This document shows positions 1-7,268 of a stretch of 64,000 bases of DNA, piece by piece (positions within the stretch are counted from its first letter, which is position 1; the number at the start of each line of letters is the position of its first letter). The translations under genes were made by a program, and so were the position numbers. This DNA comes from Atopobiaceae bacterium (lineage in GTDB: Bacteria > Actinomycetota > Coriobacteriia > Coriobacteriales > Atopobiaceae). Below the pieces are notes generated by a model. That model did not search any database. It was not told the DNA's origin and saw only the letters and a program-made list of their open reading frames with translations. The DNA lies in the NCBI GenBank assembly GCA_022482785.1, contig JAKVON010000009.1, positions 1 to 64,000 on the forward strand. Direction: 5' to 3'.

Positions 1-1577
1 TCCGTCATGTATTCCCTAGATCAGAAGAGGCGCGCAGTCGAGCTTTACGTGCGATACGACAAAAGCTGCGCAGCGGTGATCAACGAGCTGGGATACCCGT
101 CGAGGGCCCGGCTGCGCACGTGGCATGCGGAGTACGTCGAGCACGGCGGGGTCCTGCCAGCCCACAGCCACGGCAGGTACACCGAGGAGCAGAGGCGCAT
201 CGCGGTCAGCCACTACCTCACGCATGGGAGGTGCAATGCCAGGACCAGGCGTGCGCTCGGGTATCCCGGCTGCTACCAGGTGCTTGCCGACTGGGTGGAC
301 GAGCTGGCACCGGCCAGGCGCAGGTCCTCGCTGCCGCGTCCCGTCACGGCCGACGGGATGGCCGACGCCGTCGTGTCGCTCGTGACCAGGAAGGGCTCGG
401 CCGCCGAGGTGGCGCAGGCGTATGGGGTCACCAGGGATATCCTCTACGGGTGGAAGTACCGCCTGCTCGGCAAGGAGGTGCCCTGCGCGATGGCTGACGG
501 AGACGACCCGCCGAACGATCCCGACGAGCTCAGGGGGCTCGTCAGGTCTCTGAGGCGCGAGGTCAAGCGGCTCGAGCCCGGGCGCGACGTGCTCGAGGGC
601 ACGATCGAGATCCTGGGAAAAGGCCCGGGCGCCGACCCGAACCGGCCGGCCAACAGGGAGAAGGCGACCCTGGCGGAAGCCCTGAGGTCGAGGCATCGGC
701 TGAAGGACCTGCTGGAGGCGCTCCGGATGGCGCGCAGCAGCTACCAGTACCAGGTGGGGGCGATGCGGACGCCTGACAGGTACGCCGGGACCAGGGCGCG
801 CATCAACGACCTCTTCAGGGCGAGCGGCGGCGTCTATGGCTATCGCCGCGTACACGCATGTCTCAGAAGCGAAGGCGTGGTCATCTCGGAGAAGGTCTGC
901 GCCCGCATAATGCGCGAGGAGGGCCTGGTGGCGAGAACCTCCGCCAGGAGGCTCAGGTACAGCTCCTACCGGGGCGAGATCTCCAGGGCACCAGAGAATC
1001 TGGTCGGGAGGGACTTCCGCGCCGCGACACCCAACGAGCTCTGGCTCACCGACGTGACGGAACTCCGCATCCCTGCGGGCAAGATCTATCTCAGCCCCGT
1101 CGTCGACTGCTACGACGGCATGGTGGTCTCGTGGGTGACCTCGACCTCCCCCGACGCCAAGATGGCGAACTCGATGCTCAGGGCCGCCGTGGGCACGCTC
1201 GCTGCCGGCGAGCGGCCGACGATCCGCTCGGATCGCGGCGGCCACTACCGCTGGCCGGGCTGGGTCGAGATCTGCGAGCGGGAGGGGCTCACGAGGTCCA
1301 TGTCGAGGAAGGGCTGCTGCCCGGACAACTCGGCGATGGAGGGATTCTTCGGCAGGACGAGGGTCGAGATGTTCTACGGCAGGGACTGGTCCGGGGTCTC
1401 GATCGACGCGTTCATGGACGTGGTGGATGGCTACATGCATTGGTACAACGAGGGCCGGATCAAGATGTCCCTCGGCTGCAGGAGCCCGCTCGACTACCGT
1501 CGCGCGATGGGTTTTGCCGCCTAGAGAATGTACGGAGAAACGTCAGCACCCCCTTCTGCTCAAGTGCTATTGACTCA
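1..1577 (+). mobile_element. IS3-family insertion sequence, right part including probable right end
   Basis: The transposase gene fills almost the whole stretch. The non-coding tail 1525-1577 probably carries the right terminal repeat, ending near TATTGACTCA (1568-1577), since sequence recognisable as IS1249-like coding begins directly after it. The left terminal repeat lies outside the window, so the ends cannot be checked against each other. Confidence 0.5.
7..1524 (+). CDS. IS3-family transposase, single continuous ORF
   Basis: This is a DDE transposase that cuts and joins the ends of its own insertion sequence. The N-terminal 170 or so residues hold helix-turn-helix segments typical of OrfA. 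A short linker with a leucine-rich coiled-coil stretch follows, and then an rve-type integrase core. The catalytic triad is visible as D349 (LWLTDVTE), D409 (IRSDRGGHY) and E445 (NSAMEGFFG). The 35 residues between the second D and the E give the DD(35)E spacing of the IS3 family. Most IS3 elements make OrfAB by ribosomal frameshifting, but here both parts are in one frame. The first ATG is only 6 bases from the window edge, so an upstream start cannot be excluded. Confidence 0.92.
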   Translation: MYSLDQKRRAVELYVRYDKSCAAVINELGYPSRARLRTWHAEYVEHGGVLPAHSHGRYTEEQRRIAVSHYLTHGRCNARTRRALGYPGCYQVLADWVDELAPARRRSSLPRPVTADGMADAVVSLVTRKGSAAEVAQAYGVTRDILYGWKYRLLGKEVPCAMADGDDPPNDPDELRGLVRSLRREVKRLEPGRDVLEGTIEILGKGPGADPNRPANREKATLAEALRSRHRLKDLLEALRMARSSYQYQVGAMRTPDRYAGTRARINDLFRASGGVYGYRRVHACLRSEGVVISEKVCARIMREEGLVARTSARRLRYSSYRGEISRAPENLVGRDFRAATPNELWLTDVTELRIPAGKIYLSPVVDCYDGMVVSWVTSTSPDAKMANSMLRAAVGTLAAGERPTIRSDRGGHYRWPGWVEICEREGLTRSMSRKGCCPDNSAMEGFFGRTRVEMFYGRDWSGVSIDAFMDVVDGYMHWYNEGRIKMSLGCRSPLDYRRAMGFAA

Positions 1578-2676
1578 ACACACCTTGATGGGCAGGTATG
1601 GCAAGACGAAAGCAGGATCGCAGAGGTGGAGATGCCCGTCGTGTGGTGCCACGTCCACCCGTCCGATAGACACTTCCGCCAAGAGGCTCGACGAGTTTTT
1701 GGCATGGCTGCTGTATGGTGAGAGGCAGGCTGACCTGCCTGGTGGTGGGAGGACCTTCAGGAGGAGGACCTCCAGGTTCCGGGAGGTCTGGCCGATGCCT
1801 CCCCTCGTGGACGAGGTGTTTGATGTCGTCTACGTCGACGGGATATGGGTCGCTCGCGACGTCGTCGTGCTCATAGCCTGCACGGACGAGCATGTCCTCG
1901 GGTGGTACGTGGCAAGAAGCGAGAACCCGAGATCATGGGGTGCCCTGCTGTGCCGCATCGCGCCCCCAGCCATCGTCATCAGCGACGGGGGTTCGGGGTT
2001 TGCCAAGGCAGCACGGAAGACCTGGCCCACCACCAGGGTCCAGCGCTGCACCTTCCATGCGTTCTGCCAGGTCAGGCGCTACACCACCTCACGTCCCAAG
2101 CACGAGGCAGGCGTCGAGCTCTATGGCATTGCATGTCGTCTGCTGCATGTCGCCGACTCGGGGCAGGCAGCCGCTTGGGTGGTCTCCTACGCGTCGTGGT
2201 GCTCGCGCTGGGACGCGTTCCTGGCCGAGCAAACCCGTGACGAGCATGGCCACCTGGTCTACACCCACGAGAGGCTCGTCAAGGCGAGGAACTCGCTTAC
2301 GACCCTCGTCAGGCAAGGAACACTCTTCACCTACGTTGATCCGGACGTGGCCGATCGACTCGAACACGTGCCCGCCACGAACAACAGGATAGAGGGCGGA
2401 GTGAACGCCCAGCTGAGGCGCATGCTGAGAGACCATCGTGGTCTCTCCCTCATGCGCCGAGTGAAGGCTGTCTTCTGGTGGTGCTACCTGCACACGGAGT
2501 GCCCTTTGCCCGCTGCGCAGATCCTGAGGGTAATGCCAACGGACTCCGAGGTTGATAGGTTGTATCGGGACTATGCCTACGGAGAGCGGGAACGCGTCGG
2601 GCCTCAGCAGTGGGGTGATGCCGTGGTGTGGTCGGAGTTCCATCAGTCGACTCCATTCGGGACTGATTGGGACTAG
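1528..2676 (+). CDS. IS1249-like (IS256 group) transposase, 5' truncated
   Basis: From about residue 21 onward (ATG at 1588) this matches the IS1249 type of IS256-related transposases. It has a zinc-ribbon half (RWRCPSCGATSTR), then VYVDGIW (first D), VISDGGSGF (second D), RCTFHAFCQVRRYTTSRP and NNRIEGG (E). Members of this group normally start with a first Cys-x-x-Cys pair before the GRYGKTKAG segment, and that pair is missing. Instead the frame runs back into the tail of the neighbouring IS3 element. The simplest reading is that the IS3 copy inserted in, or deleted, the 5' end of this gene. The catalytic residues are intact but the metal-binding head is not, so activity is doubtful. Confidence 0.82.
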   Translation: MYGETSAPPSAQVLLTQHTLMGRYGKTKAGSQRWRCPSCGATSTRPIDTSAKRLDEFLAWLLYGERQADLPGGGRTFRRRTSRFREVWPMPPLVDEVFDVVYVDGIWVARDVVVLIACTDEHVLGWYVARSENPRSWGALLCRIAPPAIVISDGGSGFAKAARKTWPTTRVQRCTFHAFCQVRRYTTSRPKHEAGVELYGIACRLLHVADSGQAAAWVVSYASWCSRWDAFLAEQTRDEHGHLVYTHERLVKARNSLTTLVRQGTLFTYVDPDVADRLEHVPATNNRIEGGVNAQLRRMLRDHRGLSLMRRVKAVFWWCYLHTECPLPAAQILRVMPTDSEVDRLYRDYAYGERERVGPQQWGDAVVWSEFHQSTPFGTDWD

Positions 2677-2796
2677 CCCTGACCAACACGTTTTGTCCTA
2701 TAACCCTGAAAGGGGCGCATCCTCGCATAGGCAAGTTCGAGAGCAAACCACCTTCCGGACACCATTTCGCACGCGGTTCATAGGAATACCATCAGG
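2677..2796. other. Gap between IS1249-like gene and retron; probable IS right end
   Basis: Just after the transposase stop there is a segment around ACCAACACGTTTTGTCC (2682-2698) that probably belongs to the right terminal repeat of the IS1249-like element. The matching left end appears to have been lost, so this is only inferred. The retron RT gene ends on the other strand at 2797. No gene is seen in this stretch. Confidence 0.35.
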
Positions 2797-3723
2797 TTAG
2801 CCAGGCAAGCCCACGAGCGCTGACATGACGTCGCCACCTGTCGAGTACGTCGAGTACTTCGACAACACTCTGGCGGTGTACCGGGGATCTATGGATTTGC
2901 AAAAATAGATGAGGCCCAAGATTCTCTCTGGCTCGCCTTCGCCATATCGCAGATACCTGTACAGCTCTGACTTAAGCTGCCCCTTTCTCCTCGCTCCGAT
3001 GCTCAAATCCCCTTCCGGGGTCACGGTGACGCCCGTGATTCTCCTGGCATCGCCCCTTCCGACGCAACGGGTTTTCTGCGCGTTCAGCCTGAAGCCGTAT
3101 TGGGACAGCACGATGTCCACCATTTGAACGACTCGAGCCTTGTCAATCCAGCGATCAGACGAGATACAGATGTCGTCAGAGTATCTCGAGTAGCGGCAAG
3201 CATCCCCTAGCTGGCTTTTTATCTCGGCGTCGGCGGGAAGCAGTATTCTGTTGGCAATCGCGGGGGAGGATGGGCTTCCCGACCGCCAGGCCACCACCCA
3301 TCGTAGAGAGGCCTCGTAAGCAGGAAGACTTCGTCAGCCGCGAGCTCACGGGAGGCAGCTCCGACTTTCTCCTGGAATGCTGAGACCCGAGAAGACCCGA
3401 AACACTCTCGCCGATTTGCAGCTTGGGAAAAAGCTCCTGATATCCAGATATAGGTGATGAGCGTCCCTCTGATGGATTGACGCATTTTCGACGATTGACG
3501 ATCCGGGTTCATATGCCGTGACGAACGATGGAAGACGGCCGCTGGAGGCCCTGACAAGATCTGATATCCAGCACTGTATTAGCTTGAGCTCTGGCTTGGG
3601 GGCAAATAGCACCCTGCCGTCGACAGCAAACCGCCGGTAGTTCTGCCGGGAAGAGTTTGCGAGCGCTCTGATAGCCTCGGGAGAAAGGGGTAGGTCCTCA
3701 GCGATCGTATCGACGATAGACAT
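2797..3723 (-). CDS. Retron reverse transcriptase (frame broken in this sequence)
   Basis: In retrons this enzyme copies part of its own structured RNA into msDNA. Read across three frames the protein is about 308 residues, the usual retron RT length. Motifs in order are NASIH (80-84, the retron NAxxH region X motif), YLDIRSFF with catalytic D94, GSPSSPAIAN (motif B), YSDD (catalytic core, YADD-like), NAQKT, and RRITGVTV, equivalent to the VTG of region Y that recognises msr RNA. Frame is lost near 3386-3388 and 3278-3290. Removing one G at 3386-3388, one C at 3289-3290 and one G at 3278-3280 restores one frame reading DGWWLAVGSPSSPAIAN. These are the same kind of +1 G/C changes seen across the window, so they may be sequence errors. 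The start (ATG at 3723) overlaps the end of the effector gene by 26 bases, implying one operon. Confidence 0.88.
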
Positions 3724-4735
3724 CCTTTGCCCCCACTACTCCCATTTTTCGCTTCCTAAGAAGCACCTGGGCGATCACGCGCTTGAAGTCCGGGTCATTC
3801 GCTCCCTTAAACATAAACGAGTCTTCAAGTCGGATTAGCGGTGCGAACGAAGCGCTCAGGATATCCTCTTCCGCACCGCGGCGTTCGGTCGCGCGGACCA
3901 TCTTCATCGCCCTCATAAACAGGAGAACCGACTCGTATCCGATGTGATAGTCATATTGCCTGAAATTATTCTCGATGGTAGGCGAGAGCACCCGCAATTT
4001 GTCACGACTTGAACCCTTTATCCGACAGTAGACCTCTTCCAGATCCCTGCCACAAATAGGGGAAAGCACATTAACCAAGTCAAGGAGCTCGAGTACGAAA
4101 GAGCCAACGTTGACCTCGTAGACGCCCCTTCCTGTTGTCACATTATTGATCGGCTTCCTCTGGGAGACCTTTCTCGGCTCACTCTGAACCGTAGATCGAA
4201 AGGCAAGGAGGTACCTCGTCAGGTCCGGTGTGGTGACCGGACAAAGGGGGTCCACGTAGAAGACGTTTGTCCAAGGGGAAAGGGGCGACGCTTTCTCCAG
4301 GTCGGCAACCGGTCCCTTTGCCAAAAAGCCCTCCGCGCCAGATCCGCGATACCTCTTATCCACCGCAACCGACAGGATCGACCTCACCGTTGGGAGGGCT
4401 GTGAAGGCGCCTAGCTCGCAGAACGAGCCCGGGCTCTCGCAGAAAAGGAGGATGCAATCCGAGACGTCAGCGATCAGAGCCTCCTGCAGCAAGAGATCCA
4501 TGCCCTGGAACACGTTCATTGCGGCAATATTCTCGGCCGTGACGCAGAAGACGTTCTTCGTCTCTGACTCGCTATGCCTCGAGACGAGATCCGCCACCAT
4601 TTCTCGGGAATGGAACTTCTCGGATGCGCCTCCGCATAGAAACACAAAGAGCGGGCGACGCATTGAGAAGGCCTTTTTGGCAAGATGCCCTTTCAGCACC
4701 TCGAGAACGTCTTCCGTGTAAACTCGCGTATCCAT
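3698..4735 (-). CDS. Retron effector, nucleoside deoxyribosyltransferase-like (type II-A style)
   Basis: A protein of 345 residues. The N-terminal half has the FLCGG motif (32-36) and an ESPGSFCELGAF segment (E100, E107), both typical of the nucleoside 2-deoxyribosyltransferase-like fold found in type II-A retron toxins such as the Ec86 and St85 partners. The C-terminal third is predicted to be the DNA-binding winged-helix part, ending KMGVVGAKDVYRRYDR. I chose the ATG at 4735, which has an AGAGG ribosome site, over a GTG at 4774 that lies inside the ncRNA 3' repeat. The gene lies between the msr-msd RNA and the RT, the order RNA-toxin-RT known from the Sen2 and Ec86 retrons. By analogy it is a toxin held silent by the RT-msDNA complex and released during phage attack; that role is inferred. 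Confidence 0.87.
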   Translation of the reverse strand: MDTRVYTEDVLEVLKGHLAKKAFSMRRPLFVFLCGGASEKFHSREMVADLVSRHSESETKNVFCVTAENIAAMNVFQGMDLLLQEALIADVSDCILLFCESPGSFCELGAFTALPTVRSILSVAVDKRYRGSGAEGFLAKGPVADLEKASPLSPWTNVFYVDPLCPVTTPDLTRYLLAFRSTVQSEPRKVSQRKPINNVTTGRGVYEVNVGSFVLELLDLVNVLSPICGRDLEEVYCRIKGSSRDKLRVLSPTIENNFRQYDYHIGYESVLLFMRAMKMVRATERRGAEEDILSASFAPLIRLEDSFMFKGANDPDFKRVIAQVLLRKRKMGVVGAKDVYRRYDR

Positions 4736-4756
4736 GGAGCTGCCTCTCGAGAGAAG

Positions 4757-4946
4757 ATGGGAAGGGACTCGCACCTACGCCGGTTGCTGTCGCGGCCGGC
4801 GGCAAGGGGCTCCAACTTGGCACCGGCTGCGACAGCAACCGGCGCAGCGCGAATCCCCGACAAGAACTCCAGGCCCCGTTTCACACGGGGCGCCTCAGGG
4901 GGAACAGCCCATGAGAAAGAAAAAGCTACGAGTCCCTTCCCAATGT
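4757..4946 (-). ncRNA. Retron msr-msd RNA
   Basis: All parts of a retron RNA can be seen on the minus strand. The 5' repeat a1 (4942-4929) and the 3' repeat a2 (4771-4758) are perfectly complementary over 14 bases (TGGGAAGGGACTCG). Directly after a1 comes TAGC (4928-4925), the usual place of the branching guanosine, here G at 4926. An msr hairpin, GCCCCGT/ACGGGGC with a 5-base loop, spans 4891-4873. The msd is a long hairpin with a perfect 16-bp outer stem, CGCCGGTTGCTGTCGC at 4844-4829 pairing with 4793-4778, and a partly paired interior. The RNA ends just before the ribosome site of the effector gene. Found by eye; no covariance model was run. Confidence 0.88.
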
Positions 4947-4950
4947 GATA

Positions 4951-4956
4951 ATTATA
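4951..4956 (-). promoter_or_regulatory. Probable -10 box of the retron operon
   Basis: A perfect TATAAT lies on the minus strand with its end about 9 bases before the a1 repeat. Transcription would therefore begin almost exactly at the msr-msd 5' end. No good -35 hexamer is seen at 16-18 bases upstream. Confidence 0.55.
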
Positions 4957-4959
4957 GCT

Positions 4960-5322
4960 GCACGTCCGGCTGGGCTAGGAACGTGATGCAAGTATTGTTC
5001 CCTGGCGGAAAGTGCTTGCTCGCGACAAAGGCCGTCGCGAATGACGGCCCATCTGGACGCAATGCCAGACGCAGGAGAGGCCATGGCGAAAAACCGCCCT
5101 ATCACGCGGGGGCTCATCTTCTTTGAAGGAATGCTTTCTGGCAGGCTGTCCGGCAGCCGTACGCCACTACAGCCATGCACGTGACCCCCGCGAGGGTGAG
5201 GCGTTTCCAGTCAATAGTTTGTCGACAGTTGGGGGCCGCGGTGGGAATCCTGAACTAGATACGACCAAGAAGATTAGAGGGCGGGGGGGGGAGGGCACAT
5301 GGGCCACTTATGCGGAGTCCTT
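4960..5322. other. Gene-free stretch upstream of the retron
   Basis: No convincing gene is seen on either strand. A small hairpin, CGCGAC/GTCGCG, lies at 5021-5039. The stretch ends in a G-rich run at 5280-5292 before the convergent end of the next gene. Confidence 0.4.
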
Positions 5323-5907
5323 CTACCTGACGACACTCAGGTAGGGGTGGTGGAGCATCATCTCGTGCAGGCACCAGGCCTTGCGGGCGCGCTCGTAGCC
5401 GGGACCCCCGGGACCCACGTAGGAGACCCTAACGCCGGCGTCGTCCGCGAAGCGGCGGATGACCCTCTCGCCCCTTGCGCGCGCGAGCCCCATGGCCCTT
5501 TCCTCCCCGTCGACCGCGCTGAAGACGTCGAGGCGAAGCTCTCCTGCCACGCATTGCCAATGGATGCATACGGGGTCGGCAGGCGAGGTGTCCCGCAGCG
5601 TCCGCACGGCAGGGCCCAGGAGCTCCAGGACGTCATCGGCGTCCGCGATGGAACGGACGTCATGGGTGCCCATGCGAAGCTCGTCGGTGTCCCCATAGAC
5701 GCCCCAGAGGTCGTCCGTGACGTCCCTGACCCCGTGCCCGTCGTCGTAGGAGGCATCGCCCGTCCCGTTTCCCTCCATCCGGGCGAGGAGTGCCCACGCG
5801 GCCTTGTCGCGGCTGCCCTCACGCGCGGAGGCGAGCTCGCGCGCGAGCACCCAGTCCCTCTCGGACGGGTGCCATGATCCCTTGTTCCTGTCCCGTGGTC
5901 CTGGCAT
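5323..5907 (-). CDS. Hypothetical protein in the island
   Basis: A 194-residue, mainly charged soluble protein with no signal peptide or membrane segment. I do not recognise the family. The N-terminus is basic (MPGPRDRNKGSW) and the middle acidic (DDGHGVRDVTDDLWGVYGDT). The C-terminal half contains DPVCIHWQCVAGELRLDVF and ends in a His-rich LHEMMLHHPYL. Codon use is host-like, with GAG and CTC favoured, unlike the retron beside it. The long open frame with consistent third-position GC supports a real gene. The minus-strand ATG at 5907 has no strong ribosome site, so the start is uncertain. Confidence 0.55.
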   Translation of the reverse strand: MPGPRDRNKGSWHPSERDWVLARELASAREGSRDKAAWALLARMEGNGTGDASYDDGHGVRDVTDDLWGVYGDTDELRMGTHDVRSIADADDVLELLGPAVRTLRDTSPADPVCIHWQCVAGELRLDVFSAVDGEERAMGLARARGERVIRRFADDAGVRVSYVGPGGPGYERARKAWCLHEMMLHHPYLSVVR

Positions 5908-6106
5908 GGGTGGCCCTCCCCTTCGTCTGGCAATGCCACGAGCATACCCTTCACAATGGACACGAATTCGCAGGCGGAGGATTCCACAGCACCGAGGGCC
6001 CCGGATGCCTTCCCGGGCGAGCCCAAGCGGCCAGACGGAGGGTCCTCCAACCCCGAGGCGCTGAAACCATCGGCGAGACTGGCGACGTCGGAAGCATGGC
6101 GACCAT

Positions 6107-6151
6107 CGCTCCCCTCGCGCGCGTCAGGTGTCCCTGCGCGCGAGGGGAGCG
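6107..6151. repeat. Perfect 16-bp inverted repeat (hairpin)
   Basis: The arm CGCTCCCCTCGCGCGC at 6107-6122 is perfectly matched by its reverse complement at 6136-6151, with a 13-base loop. There is no T-run after either arm, so it is not a standard terminator. Confidence 0.75.
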
Positions 6152-6192
6152 GCCGCGGGAGGGCTTGGCTGCGGCCGTGGCGGGGCAAGGGG

Positions 6193-6223
6193 GGTGCCGC
6201 CCACGCTCTCCGTGGACGGCACC
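6193..6223. repeat. Imperfect hairpin
   Basis: GGTGCCG (6193-6199) pairs with CGGCACC (6217-6223), and inside it CCACG pairs with CGTGG across a 5-base loop. One mismatch separates the two stems. It sits about 40 bases past the stop of the minus-strand YraN-like gene and could act in its transcription end. Confidence 0.6.
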
Positions 6224-6261
6224 TCTGCCACCGTGGGCGGTCAGTCCTTCGCCCCAGGGTC

Positions 6262-6696
6262 TCACTCCTCCCACGAGTAGGCGCCGACGAGGTGGCGCAG
6301 GCGGGCGCAGCGCTCGCCCACGATGGAGATGGCGATGACGTCGACGCGGATGCGGTCGAGCGTCGGGTGCGCGGCGAGGTGGAGGAGGGCGGCGCGGCGG
6401 AGCTCGGACTGCCTGGCCCCGTCCACGGCGAGCGCGGGGATGGCGTCCTCGCCCCCGAGGTCGCGGCTCGTGCGGACGCCCACGAGGACGGTCTCGCCGC
6501 CGTCGTCCGCCACGATCGGCAGGCCGTCGCACCCGTTCTCCCCGTCGGCGACCTCGTAGCCGCGTCTCGCGAGGTAGAGGCGGGCGAGCTTCAGGCCCTC
6601 GGCCTCGACCTCCTCGGACGTCATGTCGGCCACCGGGGCCGGCTCCCGCCCCTCCTCGTCCGCTGCCGTCACGTTGCCGTTGTCGTTGCTGCTCAT
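6262..6696 (-). CDS. YraN/UPF0102-like protein with a lost nuclease motif
   Basis: A 144-residue protein. Residues about 33-130 follow the YraN (UPF0102) plan: GLKLARLYLARRGYEV, then N..CDGLPIVADD, then VLVGVRTSRD, and a C-terminal RIRVDVIAI strand. YraN proteins have an endonuclease-like fold in which GEIDIVA and VEVKTR supply the acidic and lysine residues. Here these read DGLPIVA and VGVRTS, so both the GEID acid and the ExK pair are changed. Either it is catalytically dead and kept for binding, or it is a decaying copy. Start is the ATG at 6696; the first 25 residues are an acidic tail not seen in the family. Confidence 0.65.
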   Translation of the reverse strand: MSSNDNGNVTAADEEGREPAPVADMTSEEVEAEGLKLARLYLARRGYEVADGENGCDGLPIVADDGGETVLVGVRTSRDLGGEDAIPALAVDGARQSELRRAALLHLAAHPTLDRIRVDVIAISIVGERCARLRHLVGAYSWEE

Positions 6697-6725
6697 GCTG
6701 GCTCCCTAGGACGTGGGGGCCCTTT

Positions 6726-6871
6726 GCCCCCTCGATTAAGAGAGCGAGCAAGGTCCCTCCTCCCCGTCCGCGCGCCCTTGCGGGCGCGGCGCGGCGCGGA
6801 CGGGGAGGAGGGACCGTCGGGGAGCGGGAAGAGGTGCTTGCTCCCCGTGCTAGCGTCTTAATCGAGGGGGC
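6726..6871. repeat. Nested long inverted repeats (146 bp)
   Basis: The outer arms are a perfect 16-bp repeat, GCCCCCTCGATTAAGA at 6726-6741 and its complement at 6856-6871. Inside, a perfect 22-bp repeat pairs 6752-6773 with 6794-6815, and a 7-bp GAGCAAG/CTTGCTC pair (6746-6752, 6837-6843) lies between them. The outer pair resembles terminal inverted repeats of a small non-coding element (MITE-like). No target-site duplication is obvious. Confidence 0.75.
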
Positions 6872-7063
6872 GAGACGTCGCGAGCGAAGCGAGCCCGCCC
6901 CTGGGGCCTTTCGATCTGGCGCGAGGAGCAGGGTACCCGCGCGTGTCTTCCGGCACAGCAACACGCCAGATAACGTGCCTCTCGGTATGGTAAGAATGTC
7001 ACTCCGCGCAGGCCATCGCGCAAGTTAGTGATTACTACATATGGTAGTCAGAAGAGTAAACCA

Positions 7064-7097
7064 GATGGCACGACACAATATGTTGTGTCGTGCCATC
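7064..7097. repeat. Perfect 15-bp hairpin with TATG loop
   Basis: GATGGCACGACACAA (7064-7078) is followed by TATG and then its exact reverse complement (7083-7097). It lies about 170 bases beyond the 3' end of the AlbA_2 gene. It could be an operator-type palindrome or an RNA hairpin; there is no T-run. Confidence 0.75.
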
Positions 7098-7268
7098 TCC
7101 GATGAAAATGGCGCGCAAGTTAATCGCGAGTGCCTGGAGGAGGCGTCCGCCCCGTTCTCACGCTCCCGAGAGTGAAAGTTGGGCCCTTTGATGCCCGTTG
7201 GCGTAGGAGCCCGGTACCTGGGAGAACAGGGCAGGCGATCCTCCCGATGAAAATGGTAGGCAAGTGGC

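Larger units (their letters stand above)
5908..6261. other. Gene-free stretch with two strong hairpins
   Basis: No coding sequence can be supported here; the long open frames on both strands are GC-bias shadows without similarity to anything I know. It holds the inverted repeats listed at 6107-6151 and 6193-6223. Confidence 0.4.
6697..7268. other. Gene-free stretch with large inverted repeats
   Basis: No gene is supported in these 570 bases. They hold the nested inverted repeat at 6726-6871, the perfect hairpin at 7064-7097 and a near-direct repeat, CCGATGAAAATGG followed by GCAAGT, around 7099-7121 and 7243-7264. A GCGCAAGTTA copy also occurs at about 7018 and again at about 7113. Confidence 0.5.

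Noticed and set aside
16..1440. 474-codon open frame opposite the IS3 transposase
   Set aside because: It is His/Arg/Pro-rich, has no known domain and mirrors the transposase codons; it is a GC-bias shadow.
3698..4774. Start of the retron effector at the GTG 4774
   Set aside because: It lies upstream of the a2 repeat, inside the ncRNA stem, and lacks a ribosome site; ATG 4735 has AGAGG before it.
4778..4844. The long hairpin as a plain terminator
   Set aside because: No T-run follows, and it is flanked by the matching a1/a2 repeats and a branch-G motif, which a terminator does not explain.
5951..6964. Long open frames on both strands over 5951-6964
   Set aside because: They are Arg/Pro/Ala-rich shadows of high GC, cross the inverted repeats, and overlap the better supported YraN-like gene in other frames.
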